From Siculibacillus sp. (lineage in GTDB: Bacteria > Pseudomonadota > Alphaproteobacteria > Rhizobiales > Ancalomicrobiaceae): 39,552 nt of DNA. How positions within the stretch are numbered: the stretch's first letter is position 1; the number at the start of each line of letters is the position of its first letter. The stretch covers positions 1-39,552 of the forward strand of contig JAOTSD010000035.1 of assembly GCA_030247555.1 (NCBI GenBank). The letters are read 5' to 3'. A model generated the notes under the pieces. It searched no databases, had not been told where the DNA came from, and saw nothing but the letters and a program-made list of their open reading frames with translations. Of this stretch, positions 1-8,664 are shown one piece after another. A program made the translations under genes and the position numbers.

Positions 1-695
1 AGCTGCCGCCGCGCGAACGGGCCTCGCCGGCGCGCGAGCAGACGCTGCCGCCGCGCGAGCCGAGCTGGCGGCCCACGCCGAAGCCCGCCGCTCCGGCGGT
101 GGAGGCTCCCGTCGCCGCCGCCCCGCGGGTCGAGGCCCCGCCGGCGGCTCCGACCGTGAAGCCGGAGGAGCCGACGAGGCCGGTCGAGATCCCCCACGTC
201 GCCCCGGTGGCGGCCGTCACCGCGACGACCGCCGCCGTCGTGTCGGCGACGAGCCCGGCGCCGGATCAGGCGGCGATCGCCGACCAGATCGAGCGCGCCC
301 TCTCCGGCCTCGCCGAAGCGACCTTCCCGCCGATCCACGCTCCGGCGGCGCCCGCCGCACCCGCGGCCCCTCCGCCCATCCCGCCCGCGGCGCCACCGCC
401 CGCCACCGCGGCGCCGGAGGTCGACCTGCTCGCCGAACTCGATCTCGTCGTCACTTCGCTCGCCCATGACCGCGGGCCGGAGCCCACCGCGCCGCCGGCG
501 GCGCGGATCGAACCGCACTTCGAGGCACCGCACGTCGAACCCGAGGCCGCACCGGCGGTCGCCGTCCCGGTGGAGGAGCCCCCCGTCGTCGTCGCCGCAC
601 CGGCGGTCGAGCCGCCCGCCCATCCGCCGCTCGATGAACTCGAGGAGGAGATGGCCCGGTTGCTCGCCGAGATCTCCGGACAGCCCCGGCGATGA
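1..695 (+). CDS. fliO: Pro/Ala-rich C-terminal part of a probable FliO (5' end off the window)
   Basis: The reading frame is open from base 3 and runs off the left edge, so only the C-terminal part of the protein is visible. It is almost entirely low-complexity Ala/Pro/Val/Glu sequence, with an acidic ending around LDELEEEMARLLAEISG. No catalytic motif is seen. The stop codon overlaps the fliP start (ATGA), so the two genes are translationally coupled. FliO, a membrane component of the flagellar type III export gate, is commonly encoded just upstream of fliP. In alphaproteobacteria FliO can carry a long Pro/Ala-rich cytoplasmic tail with a short conserved acidic end, so FliO is the best guess. 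The conserved membrane domain lies outside the window, so the name rests on position and tail type only. Confidence 0.5.
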   Translation, partial: LPPRERASPAREQTLPPREPSWRPTPKPAAPAVEAPVAAAPRVEAPPAAPTVKPEEPTRPVEIPHVAPVAAVTATTAAVVSATSPAPDQAAIADQIERALSGLAEATFPPIHAPAAPAAPAAPPPIPPAAPPPATAAPEVDLLAELDLVVTSLAHDRGPEPTAPPAARIEPHFEAPHVEPEAAPAVAVPVEEPPVVVAAPAVEPPAHPPLDELEEEMARLLAEISGQPRR

Positions 696-1546
696 CCGCG
701 AGGGTCACCGACGTCGACGATCGCCCCCCCGACGCCGTGTCGGGAGATGACGCCGGTCGCTGCGCCGGTGCGCCCGGATGCGGGCTGCTCCGAGTCGCCG
801 CCGGAGCCGCCGTCCACGCGACGCTGCTCGCCGTCTTCCTGGCGCTCGTCGGACTCCTCCTCGGCATCGGCCCGGTCTCGGCGCAGGACATTTCGATCAA
901 TTTCGGGGCCTCGACCAGCGTCACCGAGCGCGCCGTCCAACTGGTGGCGCTGATCACCCTCCTGTCGATCGCACCGTCGATCGTCGTCATGGTGACGAGC
1001 TTCACCCGCATCGTCGTCGTGCTGTCGCTGCTCAGGACCGCCATCGGCCTGCAGACCGCGCCGCCGAATTCGGTGATGGTGTCGCTGGCGATCTTCCTCA
1101 CCGCCTTCGTCATGGCGCCGACCTTCACCCGCGCCTACGACGAAGCGATCCGACCGCTGACCGAGAATTCGATCGAACTCGATCAGGCCTACGAGCGCGC
1201 CGTTCCGCCCTTCCACGAGTTCATGCGCTCGCAGGTGCGCGAGAAGGACGTCGCGCTCTTCCTCGAGCTCGCCCGCGAGGAACGGCCGGCCACGCCCGAC
1301 GATCTGAGCCTGCGCGTCCTCGTCCCCGCCTTCATGATCTCCGAGCTGCGCCGCGCCTTCGAGATCGGCTTCCTGCTCTATCTGCCCTTCCTGGTGATCG
1401 ACCTCGTCGTCGCCTCGATCCTGATGTCGATGGGCATGATGATGCTGCCGCCGGCGACCATTTCGCTGCCGTTCAAACTGATCTTCTTCGTGCTGGTCGA
1501 CGGCTGGAATCTTGTGGCCGGAAGTCTGGTGAAGAGCTTCGGGTGA
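692..1546 (+). CDS. fliP: Flagellar export gate protein FliP
   Basis: FliP is an integral membrane subunit of the flagellar type III export gate (FliPQR pore). The 284-residue product has an extended N-terminus of about 40 residues, a cleavable hydrophobic segment ending near GPVSAQ, and then the FliP core. Recognisable family segments are SFTRIVVVLSLLRTAIGLQ, PAFMISELRRAFEIGFLLY and the C-terminal MMMLPPATISLPFKLIFFVL followed by DGWNL. These contain the paired transmembrane helices. The start overlaps the stop of the upstream gene by 4 nt. It converges with the large minus-strand gene ending at 1607. Length fits FliP (about 245-300 residues). An internal start nearer the signal segment cannot be excluded. 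Confidence 0.95.
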   Translation: MTARVTDVDDRPPDAVSGDDAGRCAGAPGCGLLRVAAGAAVHATLLAVFLALVGLLLGIGPVSAQDISINFGASTSVTERAVQLVALITLLSIAPSIVVMVTSFTRIVVVLSLLRTAIGLQTAPPNSVMVSLAIFLTAFVMAPTFTRAYDEAIRPLTENSIELDQAYERAVPPFHEFMRSQVREKDVALFLELAREERPATPDDLSLRVLVPAFMISELRRAFEIGFLLYLPFLVIDLVVASILMSMGMMMLPPATISLPFKLIFFVLVDGWNLVAGSLVKSFG

Positions 1547-1606
1547 GCCGCGGTCCGCGCGGGTGCGGCGCGCGGCGGAAACACCCCGCCGCCGCCCGGC
1601 GGAGCC

Positions 1607-4600
1607 TCAACGCCCGGCCTTCTTCTCGTTCGCCTCGGGCGATGCGGTCGCGGCCGCGTCGGCGCTCGCCACCTTGTCCGGCTTGCCGACCTTGGCTTCC
1701 GGCTTCGCCGGTGCCGCCTTGCCGGGCGCCTCGGCCGCCGGCTTGGGCGCGGCTTCGGGCTTCTTCGGCGCCTCCGGCTCCGGTGCGATGGTGGTCGCCT
1801 TGGGGTCGAGGTACTGCGCCCGGTATTCCTCGAGGAAGCGCCGCATCGTGTCGACCGAGGCGAGCTCCTTGGCGATCTCGCGGAACTCGCCGCCCTGGGT
1901 CTGGATCGGCCGGGTCACCACATCGAAGGTCCGGGCGTTGGGGCTCTCGGCCATCTTGGTTCCGAACTTCGCCCTGAGCCGATCGAGCTGGAGCTGGTCG
2001 TTGGCCAATGCATAGGCGATCGCGGCACGCAACACGTCCTGCCGCTCCTGATCGTCGAGCGGCGTCTTGTCCGACCAGCGCCCGCCGAGCATCGCCTCGA
2101 GCTTCTCGCCCGCCTCACGCCAGCGCTTTCCCTTCCACAGGATGTCGGCGCGCAGCCGCAGAGCGTCGTTGCCGGTCAGCGACGACAGGAGTTCCAGCGC
2201 CGTGTCGAGTCGACCGGCGTCGGCGAGCGCGCGGACCTCGACCAGCCGGCGCTGGCGCTCGAGGCTGAGCGGCAGTTGCGACTGGCGCGTCTTGTTGAGC
2301 ACGGCGAGCGCCCGGTCGGGCTTGCGATCGAGCAGGTGGATGACCGCGAGGTCGGCGGCGATCTGCGCCCGCGCCGCCCCCTTGAGGCGATTGTCGACCT
2401 GATAGGACAGGAGCTCCGCCGCCTGCGGCAGGAGATCGACCGCCACCAGCCGGTCTGCGAGCTTGCGCACCACCTCGTCGCCGCGCCGACCGATCGGCAC
2501 CATTTCGCGAAAGTCGTAGTAGAGCGACAGCGCCTCGACCGGCTGCAACGCCTTGTCGGCGTCGTCGAGATAGAGGGCGAGGAACCGCCGGCCCATCTCG
2601 TCCTGCAGGAGCCGCGTCGTCTCCGAATTGGGCGCCACCATCACCGCCGACCGCATGGCCTGGAAGGCGTCGCGATACTGACCTCCGTCGGCGAGCAGAC
2701 CGGCGAGGAAGCGCAGGGTCCGCAATTCGATCTCATCACCGCGCCAGCCGAAGGCGAGAGACTTCATCCGGTCGATCGCCTCTTCACGCTCGATCTTGCC
2801 GTCGCGCGCCAACGCCCGCGTCTCGCGGTAGTCGGCTTCCGCCTGCGCCCGTCGATCACCGGTCGCCCGTGCTCGCTTCCAACGCTCCGCCGCGTCCTCG
2901 TTGCGCCCGCCGGCGTCGGCGAGCCGCGCCTGGAGGTTCTCGAACCGCCCGGCGAGATCGGGGGTCAGAGATTCCGTCTCGATCTCGGCGAGCCGCGCCT
3001 CGCCGTTGCCGAAGTCGTTGAGTTCGATCGAGGCCTCGGCCGCCGCGAGATTGAAAAGGTTCTGGATCGGCCGCGGATAGGCGCCGAGAACGCCGGTCGC
3101 CTTCAGCGCGTTCTCGCGCGCGTCGTCCCAACGCGCCTGATCGGCCGCGGCGATGGTGCGCCACAGCGCCCCGTCGGAATTCTCCTGCACCTCGGACCGG
3201 GAAAGGGCTTCGCGCGCCTGCACACCGCGCCCGGCGAGTGTCTGCGCCGCGCCGAAGAGCACGATGAAGCCGGGATCGGCCGTCACGCCGGGCTCCTCGG
3301 CCGCCAGGATGCGCAGCTGCGCCAGCGCTTCGGGGGCGAAGCGATGGCCGATGTAGAATTCGGCGAGGTCGATCCGCGCCTGGCGCCGGGCGCCGTCGCG
3401 GGTCTCGATCACCGCCTTGAGAAGCGAGCGCGCCCGGTCCTCGAAACCGGGCGCGTCGGAACGGTCGAACATCCTGGGATCGACCGGGATGCGGTGGATC
3501 CCGGTCTGGGACCGGGGCACCGGTCCCTCCGATCTCTCGAGACTGCCGGTGGAGAGATTGAGCCCCCGCTCCCGCCCGATGGTCACCACCCCGTTCTCGA
3601 GCGTCACCTGCAGATCGTCGCCGCGCGGCACCACCGCGATACCGTGGGCCGAGGGCAGCGTCTCGACGTCGACGAAGTTCTGGACCTTGAGCAGGCCGCG
3701 CGCCGGCCCGTGCGCGGTGACCACCGCGATGCGGTCGCCGACGTCCGGATCCGCGATCTCGTGCACCGTGCCGCCGTCCGGCAGTTCGACCTTGAGCGAG
3801 GCGTTGCCGTCGGCGCGCACGAAGCGACGCAGCTTCAACGGCCGAGCCGGCTCCAGCACCATCTCGCCGATGGTCAGGATCCAGCTGTTGCCGTCGGCCC
3901 CGAGCGTCGTCAGCAGCGGTTCGGTGAGCCCGATCCTGAGCGCCTGCCAGCCGTTCGAACGGACCAGCCCGACCTTGCCGGCGAGCGGCCCGAGGTTCGG
4001 CGCGATCGCCTCGATGTCGATCACCTCGTCGGTGTCGAACACCACCCACAGCGTCTCGTCGCGCTTGAAGGCGGCGCCGGCGATCCGCGACGGGAAGGGG
4101 AAGTTCATGCGCACGATGTTGCCGATGCGCTTGGCCTCGACCCGGACCGGCAGGCGTTCGCCCGCCGAACGAGTTGGCACCGCGGCGGCGGGCAATTCAC
4201 CGGCGGGCGCGTCGGAAACCGTGTTGGCCGGCTTCTCCGCCGCGGTCGGCGGCGGCGCCACGTCGGTCGCCGGCAGCACGGTCTCTCGCGTCGACACCGT
4301 CGCCTCGGGGACGGCCGGAGTGGCGGGGGCCGTCGCCGTGGCGGGAGCGACCGGACCGCTCGGCTTGGAGACCGGATCCGCCGCGACCGGCTTCGACGGG
4401 ACGACCGGCGCCGGGGCCGGTGCTTCCGGCTTCGCCGCGACGATCGGCGCCGGCGGCGGCACCGGCGGTTCCGCCACCACGGCCGCGGACGGCGCACTCG
4501 TTTCGCCCGCCACGTCCTTCGCCTGCGCCACGCCGGGCATGGTGACCCGGTCGCGGCCCTTGCCGGCGTTCTCGGCGAGCACCTTGCGCACCGCCGCCTC

Positions 4601-5488
4601 ACCCGGGTTGGTCGGCGGACCGGCATGGACGAGGTCGACGACATAGCTGTCGGCATCGCGGAAGCCGCGCACGTCGGCGTCCGGCGCGACGGTGAAGACC
4701 ACCTTCAGCCGATCGTCGGCGCCATCGGCGAAGACGTCCTTGAGGCCGGGGACGGGCTCGAGATCGATCGGCGCCAGATCGATCTTGGCGGAATGATTGA
4801 AGGTGACGGTGATGCGATCGTCCTCGCGCGACATGCGCGTGTCGAACGGCACGTTCCAACCGAAGGAGAAACGGGTGAAGGTCGGGAGCCGCCCGATCTT
4901 GAAGTCGAGGCGCGGCTGGATGCGGCTGCCGGTGCGCGCCATCTCGGCTTCGCGCGCCGCCTTCATCGCCGCCTCGGCCCGCTTGGCCAACTCCGCCACC
5001 ACCTCCGGCGGCAGCGGCGGCGGCGGCCCTGCCCACTTCGCCGGCAGGAAATCGACGAAGAGCTTCTCGCCGGCCTCCATGGTGTTGACCTTCACCTGAC
5101 GCGCCAGCGCCATGCGCAGGCCGTGACCGCCGGGATCGGGTCGCGCCACGGTGACGAAAGTGGAGAGCGTCGCCACCGCCCGTTCGATGTCGATCTCCAC
5201 CGGCTCGACGAAGTCGAGCACCAGTACGCCGTTCGACATGCGGCTGTTGAACTGCGGAACGAGGCGGCCGTCACGGAAGGTGATGACGAGGCGGCCGAAG
5301 CCCTGCTCGATCGTCGCCTGCCCTTCCGCCTTCCGGCCGTCGGCGGCTGCGGGGACCACCGTCGCGCCGACGAGGGCGGCGAAGACCGCCACCACCACGG
5401 CCCAGCGCGCACGGTCCGGCCGGCGCGCGGCACGCCGGGCGTTCGGCCGATCCGAGAAGAGAGACGCGATACCCGAGAACACGGCCAC
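1607..5488 (-). CDS. Large exported repeat protein of the flagellar motor operon, function unknown
   Basis: The product has 1293 residues. It starts with a basic N-terminus and a hydrophobic signal segment (about residues 29-49, ending PAAADG). A beta-rich region follows to about 315 (e.g. RLVITFRDGRLVPQFNSRMS), then a Pro/Ala-rich linker at about 316-446 and a second beta-rich AMIN-like region with strands such as TLWVVFDTDEVIDIEAIAP. From about 700 to 1190 there are many helical TPR-like repeats (e.g. APEALAQLRILAAEEPG, YRDAFQAMRSAVMVAPN). The end is a Lys/Ala/Pro-rich tail. It most likely acts in the periplasm. It lies 89 nt downstream of motE, on the same strand as fliL, fliM, DUF6468 and motE, which suggests a role at the motor. 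As I recall, similar TPR proteins sit at this place in other Hyphomicrobiales, without an assigned function. The start could also be slightly internal. Confidence 0.85.
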   Translation of the reverse strand: MAVFSGIASLFSDRPNARRAARRPDRARWAVVVAVFAALVGATVVPAAADGRKAEGQATIEQGFGRLVITFRDGRLVPQFNSRMSNGVLVLDFVEPVEIDIERAVATLSTFVTVARPDPGGHGLRMALARQVKVNTMEAGEKLFVDFLPAKWAGPPPPLPPEVVAELAKRAEAAMKAAREAEMARTGSRIQPRLDFKIGRLPTFTRFSFGWNVPFDTRMSREDDRITVTFNHSAKIDLAPIDLEPVPGLKDVFADGADDRLKVVFTVAPDADVRGFRDADSYVVDLVHAGPPTNPGEAAVRKVLAENAGKGRDRVTMPGVAQAKDVAGETSAPSAAVVAEPPVPPPAPIVAAKPEAPAPAPVVPSKPVAADPVSKPSGPVAPATATAPATPAVPEATVSTRETVLPATDVAPPPTAAEKPANTVSDAPAGELPAAAVPTRSAGERLPVRVEAKRIGNIVRMNFPFPSRIAGAAFKRDETLWVVFDTDEVIDIEAIAPNLGPLAGKVGLVRSNGWQALRIGLTEPLLTTLGADGNSWILTIGEMVLEPARPLKLRRFVRADGNASLKVELPDGGTVHEIADPDVGDRIAVVTAHGPARGLLKVQNFVDVETLPSAHGIAVVPRGDDLQVTLENGVVTIGRERGLNLSTGSLERSEGPVPRSQTGIHRIPVDPRMFDRSDAPGFEDRARSLLKAVIETRDGARRQARIDLAEFYIGHRFAPEALAQLRILAAEEPGVTADPGFIVLFGAAQTLAGRGVQAREALSRSEVQENSDGALWRTIAAADQARWDDARENALKATGVLGAYPRPIQNLFNLAAAEASIELNDFGNGEARLAEIETESLTPDLAGRFENLQARLADAGGRNEDAAERWKRARATGDRRAQAEADYRETRALARDGKIEREEAIDRMKSLAFGWRGDEIELRTLRFLAGLLADGGQYRDAFQAMRSAVMVAPNSETTRLLQDEMGRRFLALYLDDADKALQPVEALSLYYDFREMVPIGRRGDEVVRKLADRLVAVDLLPQAAELLSYQVDNRLKGAARAQIAADLAVIHLLDRKPDRALAVLNKTRQSQLPLSLERQRRLVEVRALADAGRLDTALELLSSLTGNDALRLRADILWKGKRWREAGEKLEAMLGGRWSDKTPLDDQERQDVLRAAIAYALANDQLQLDRLRAKFGTKMAESPNARTFDVVTRPIQTQGGEFREIAKELASVDTMRRFLEEYRAQYLDPKATTIAPEPEAPKKPEAAPKPAAEAPGKAAPAKPEAKVGKPDKVASADAAATASPEANEKKAGR

Positions 5489-5540
5489 CGACCCGCACGA
5501 AATCCAACGGATCGAAGCTAGGTGATCGCGGTGAACAGCG

Positions 5541-5546
5541 GGTTAA
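5541..5546 (-). promoter_or_regulatory. TTAACC motif upstream of the large repeat protein (possible CtrA half-site)
   Basis: TTAACC reads on the minus strand in the 89-nt gap between motE and the large exported protein, 53 nt ahead of its start. The same hexamer recurs upstream of fliL, flagellin genes and flbT. CtrA half-sites in alphaproteobacteria contain TTAACC(AT). A separate promoter here is possible but not shown. Confidence 0.3.
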
Positions 5547-5577
5547 GTCGCCGTGAATCCACGAAGCGGCGAGAAAA

Positions 5578-6354
5578 TCAGCCGCTGCGCCCCTGGATCT
5601 TCGGAAGTTCGCGCTCCGCCGCCGGCGGTGCTTCCGTGGTGCGGCGATTGGCGAGTTCCACCGTCAGCTTCTCGGCCTGCTCGGCCGTCATCTTGGCGAC
5701 GATGTCGCCGAGCTTCTTCGGGTTCATCTGCCGGCCGAGATCGGCAGCGAGCTGGATGTCGAGCTTGTCGAAGACCCGCGCCGCGTCCTTGGCCTTCATC
5801 GACTCGTACATCTTGACCAGATCGGAGAGCTCCTTGGCCTTGGTCTCCTCCTTGGCCTTGGCGGCACCGCCGATCTTGTCCTCCAGCGTCTTCAACTCGT
5901 CGACGCGCTTGCCGATGCGGTCCTCGCTCGCCTTGAGCAGGTCCTCGCGCATCTGCAGCGACTTCTCCATCTCCTCGAGCTTCTTGCGACGCTCGGAGAG
6001 CTTCTGGAGGATGTCGATCTCGGAGAGCAGTTCCTGCCCGGTGACGGGCCTGGCTTCGGCCGGCTTCTCGCCGCTGACCTTGGTGTCGACCTTCGAGGGT
6101 GTCACCGAGTTCTTCGGGTCGGCGGGAGGCGCCTCGCCGCCGCCGTGGCCGTCGTCCTTCTTCTCGCCGCCGCCGGCCGAGCCGGTGGCGATCATGTCGA
6201 CCTCCTGTCCGGAGACGGGATCGAACGCCACCACCTCCACCGCGCGTCCCGTCGCCCCCTTCAGGCGACCGCCCCAGGTGAACTCCGCGACCTTGAGGCC
6301 GAGGAGGGTCACCGCTGCGGCGATCACCAGAGGAAGGAGGCGAACACGATTCAT
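5578..6354 (-). CDS. motE: MotE-like protein with MgtE N-terminal domain
   Basis: The 258-residue product has an N-terminal membrane or signal segment (residues 5-25), a Pro/Gly-rich stretch, a long charged coiled coil (about 110-190, e.g. QKLSERRKKLEEMEKSLQ) and a C-terminal MgtE_N-like module (about 190-245: DLVKMYESMKAKDAARVFDK, LGRQMNPKKLGDIVAKM). This matches MotE of Sinorhizobium-type flagella, described as a periplasmic chaperone for the motor protein MotC. Its start overlaps the stop of the DUF6468 gene by 4 nt, so the pair is translationally coupled. No motC is visible in the window. The real partner may be another periplasmic protein, such as the large product encoded next. Confidence 0.85.
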   Translation of the reverse strand: MNRVRLLPLVIAAAVTLLGLKVAEFTWGGRLKGATGRAVEVVAFDPVSGQEVDMIATGSAGGGEKKDDGHGGGEAPPADPKNSVTPSKVDTKVSGEKPAEARPVTGQELLSEIDILQKLSERRKKLEEMEKSLQMREDLLKASEDRIGKRVDELKTLEDKIGGAAKAKEETKAKELSDLVKMYESMKAKDAARVFDKLDIQLAADLGRQMNPKKLGDIVAKMTAEQAEKLTVELANRRTTEAPPAAERELPKIQGRSG

Positions 6355-6863
6355 GCGGCCTCTCCCGTCCGCCGCCGCATCTGGCCGAGCCGAGCCGTCG
6401 CCTCGCTGACCCGGGCACGCATCTCACCGAGCTTGGTGGCGGTGCGCGCCTCGCTCTCCGCCAGCACGGTCGCCTGCGAGGGACGTGCCGGTTCGACCGC
6501 GGGTGCGGGTGCGGAGGACTCGGCCTCGCCGCCACGCGCGGCCTGGGTGATGCGGATGATGCGATTGAGCAGCTTCTCGCCCTCGCCGATCTCCTTCTCG
6601 ATCTCGCGGGAGAAGAACTCGGCCTCGCGCAGGCGCTGGGCCAGCGACTTGTCGCAATCCGTCGCCGTCTCCTTCAGCCCGAGGATGGCGCGCTCGGCGA
6701 TCTCGGTGGCGGTGAGGAGTTCGGAGATGGTGGCCCTCAGGTTGGCTTCGTCGGCCCGCAGGCGCTGCAGCCGCCGATCGAGCAGGATGCAGTAGCCGAT
6801 CGTGGCCACCAGCAGCACCGCGACCAGGACCTCCACGGCGATGTCGATCCACGTGGTCATCAT
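6351..6863 (-). CDS. DUF6468-type membrane-anchored coiled-coil protein
   Basis: The 170-residue product has one N-terminal transmembrane helix (about residues 4-26: IDIAVEVLVAVLLVATIGYC), then a charged coiled-coil region through about residue 105 and an Ala/Arg-rich end. I placed the start at the ATG that overlaps the fliM stop (ATGA, 6860-6863); a longer upstream reading would lie entirely within fliM. The arrangement matches the DUF6468 proteins of alphaproteobacterial flagellar clusters, which have no established function. A 4-nt overlap on both sides (fliM and motE) means stoichiometric coupling with motor proteins is likely. The anchor plus cytoplasmic or periplasmic coiled coil suggests a scaffold at the motor. 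Confidence 0.8.
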   Translation of the reverse strand: MMTTWIDIAVEVLVAVLLVATIGYCILLDRRLQRLRADEANLRATISELLTATEIAERAILGLKETATDCDKSLAQRLREAEFFSREIEKEIGEGEKLLNRIIRITQAARGGEAESSAPAPAVEPARPSQATVLAESEARTATKLGEMRARVSEATARLGQMRRRTGEAA

Positions 6864-8086
6864 GACGGCTGCATCTCCTTCTGGGAGGCGGCCTTCTCGA
6901 AGGCCGCCAAGGTCATCTTGGGCTTGCGCAGGTTGCGGTCGACGCGGATCGAGATGTGCTCTCCGGCCCGCCCCATCTGTCCCTCGGTGAGCGGGATGCC
7001 GCCGCACTTGATGGTGACGGGATCGCGCGGGCCGACGTCGAAGACGAGAGTCTGGCCGACTTCGAGCCGCAGGATGCGTCCGAGCGGCAGTTCGCGCTCG
7101 AACAGCACCGCGTCGACGGCGATCTCGGCGGCGTGGATCTCGGTGGCCAGATGCCCCTCCCAGATCGGATCACGGCCGAACTTCTCACCCATGAACATCT
7201 GCAGCAGCAGTTCACGGATCGGCTCGAGCGTCGCATAGGGGATCAGGACTTCGATCTTGCCGCCGCGATCTTCCATGTCGATGCGGAATTCGGCGAGGAT
7301 CGCCGCATTGGCCGGGCGCGACACCGCAGCGAAACGCGGGTTGGTCTCGAGGCGTTCGAGGTTGAACTTGACCGGCGACAGGGGCGCGAAGGCGAGTTCG
7401 GCGTCGGCGAGCACCACCTCGATCATGCGGCGGACGAGGTTGGTCTCGATCGTGGTGTAGGGCCGCCCCTCGACGCGGATCGGCGTGGTGCCGCGACCGC
7501 CGCCGAGCAGCACGTCGATGATCGAATAGATCAGGCTCGAATCGACCGTGACCAGCCCGAAATTGTCCCACTGCTCGGCCTTGAACACGCCGATGATCGC
7601 CGGCAGCGGGATGGAATTGAGGTAGTCGCCGAAACGCACCGACGAGATGCTGTCGAGCGACACCTCGACGTTGTCGGAGGTGAAGTTGCGCAAACTGGTG
7701 GTCGTCAGACGCACCAAGCGGTCGAACACGATCTCGAGCATCGGCAGACGCTCGTAGGAGACCATGGCCGAGTTGATCAGCGCCCGGATGCCCGACTGTT
7801 CCGAGGCGATCTGTTCGTCGAGATCGAAACCGAGGAGGTTGTCGATCTCCTCCTGATTGAGGATGCGGTCGCCGCCACGGGTGGCGCTGTCGAGGTCGAA
7901 TTCGGAATCGTCGAAACCGGCGAGCCCGGCGGCCAGTTCGTCCGCGCCCTCGACGCCCTGTTCGGCGAGCGCGGCTCCCCAGTCGGCGGAGAGATCGTCG
8001 TCGCTGCCGTCGTCGCTCTTCTGCTCGGCCAGCGCGGCTCCCCACGCGGCGTCCAGATCCTCGAGGTCCTCTTCCGGCTGCGCCAT
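6860..8086 (-). CDS. fliM: Flagellar motor switch protein FliM
   Basis: FliM forms the C-ring, binds CheY-phosphate and joins FliG to FliN. In the 408-residue product the EIDNLLGF motif (residues 80-87) corresponds to the conserved switch N-terminal motif. The middle domain contains NSAMVSYERLPMLEIVFDRL and SVRFGDYLNSIPLPAIIGVF, with the LLGGGRG turn. A SpoA-like C-terminal domain follows (about 310-395: LPLGRILRLEVGQTLVFDVG). Unusually, residues 12-43 carry two copies of a WGAALAEQ motif, resembling the DDLWAEAL-type motif at the N-terminus of FliN. The gene starts 10 nt after fliL and overlaps the next gene by 4 nt. Confidence 0.96.
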   Translation of the reverse strand: MAQPEEDLEDLDAAWGAALAEQKSDDGSDDDLSADWGAALAEQGVEGADELAAGLAGFDDSEFDLDSATRGGDRILNQEEIDNLLGFDLDEQIASEQSGIRALINSAMVSYERLPMLEIVFDRLVRLTTTSLRNFTSDNVEVSLDSISSVRFGDYLNSIPLPAIIGVFKAEQWDNFGLVTVDSSLIYSIIDVLLGGGRGTTPIRVEGRPYTTIETNLVRRMIEVVLADAELAFAPLSPVKFNLERLETNPRFAAVSRPANAAILAEFRIDMEDRGGKIEVLIPYATLEPIRELLLQMFMGEKFGRDPIWEGHLATEIHAAEIAVDAVLFERELPLGRILRLEVGQTLVFDVGPRDPVTIKCGGIPLTEGQMGRAGEHISIRVDRNLRKPKMTLAAFEKAASQKEMQPS

Positions 8087-8096
8087 CGGTCGACCC

Positions 8097-8609
8097 TCAC
8101 TGAACCAGGATTTCCTTGAACAACACCGCGTCCACCTTGGTCGGATGGATCGCCGTGTTGATCCGGCGTTGCAGTTCCTCCTTCACCCGATAGAGACCGG
8201 CGGAGCCGTCGAGATCGGAGATCCTCAGTTCGCGCAGATAGACCTGGAACGCGTCCAGCACCCGCGGCAGCGCCGGGGTGATCTTCTCGACGGTCGCCTT
8301 GTCGGAAACCTCGAGGCTGACCTTGACCTTCAGGTAGGCGGCACGCTGGTCGACGGTGGAGAGGTTCACGGTCATGTCCGGCAGGTCGACGTACATCGTC
8401 GTCTTCACCGGCTCGGCATGTACGGCCTCCGCCTTCGGCTTCGGCGAGAAGGCGCCGGTGAAGAACGCGCCGGCGCCGCCGAGCACCACGAGCGCGCCGA
8501 CCCCGGCGCCGATCATGATGATCAGCTTCTTCTTGGACGAGCCGCCCTCCCCCTCCGCGCCTTCGGCGCCGGGTTCGGATTCGGTCTCTTTGGACGGCTT
8601 CTTGGCCAT
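8097..8609 (-). CDS. fliL: Flagellar stator-associated protein FliL
   Basis: The 170-residue product has a charged cytoplasmic N-terminus, one transmembrane helix (about 29-53: LIIMIGAGVGALVVLGGAGA) and a periplasmic FliL domain with TTMYVDLPDMTVNLST and a C-terminal HPTKVDAVLFKEILVQ. FliL surrounds and supports the stator units. I chose the ATG at 8609 over the GTG three bases upstream because GAGGAG is 4 nt from the ATG but only 1 nt from the GTG. It heads the fliL-fliM-DUF6468-motE operon, divergent from flgF. Confidence 0.95.
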   Translation of the reverse strand: MAKKPSKETESEPGAEGAEGEGGSSKKKLIIMIGAGVGALVVLGGAGAFFTGAFSPKPKAEAVHAEPVKTTMYVDLPDMTVNLSTVDQRAAYLKVKVSLEVSDKATVEKITPALPRVLDAFQVYLRELRISDLDGSAGLYRVKEELQRRINTAIHPTKVDAVLFKEILVQ

Positions 8610-8664
8610 CACGCTCCTCGCTCGGACACGAGTCCCTCTCGTCCCCCAGATCTAAAGAGCGATT

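Noticed and set aside
1547-1606. GC-rich inverted repeat between fliP and the large repeat protein as terminator
   Set aside because: The pairing is short, offset and lacks a T-tract; the GC-rich sequence produces many such pairs by chance.
2276-5521. Very long open frame (over 1000 codons) on the plus strand opposite the large repeat protein
   Set aside because: It is an antisense shadow caused by high GC and few stop codons. Its product is Arg/Gly/His-rich, with no domain or ribosome-binding site, while the minus strand has a signal peptide and repeats.
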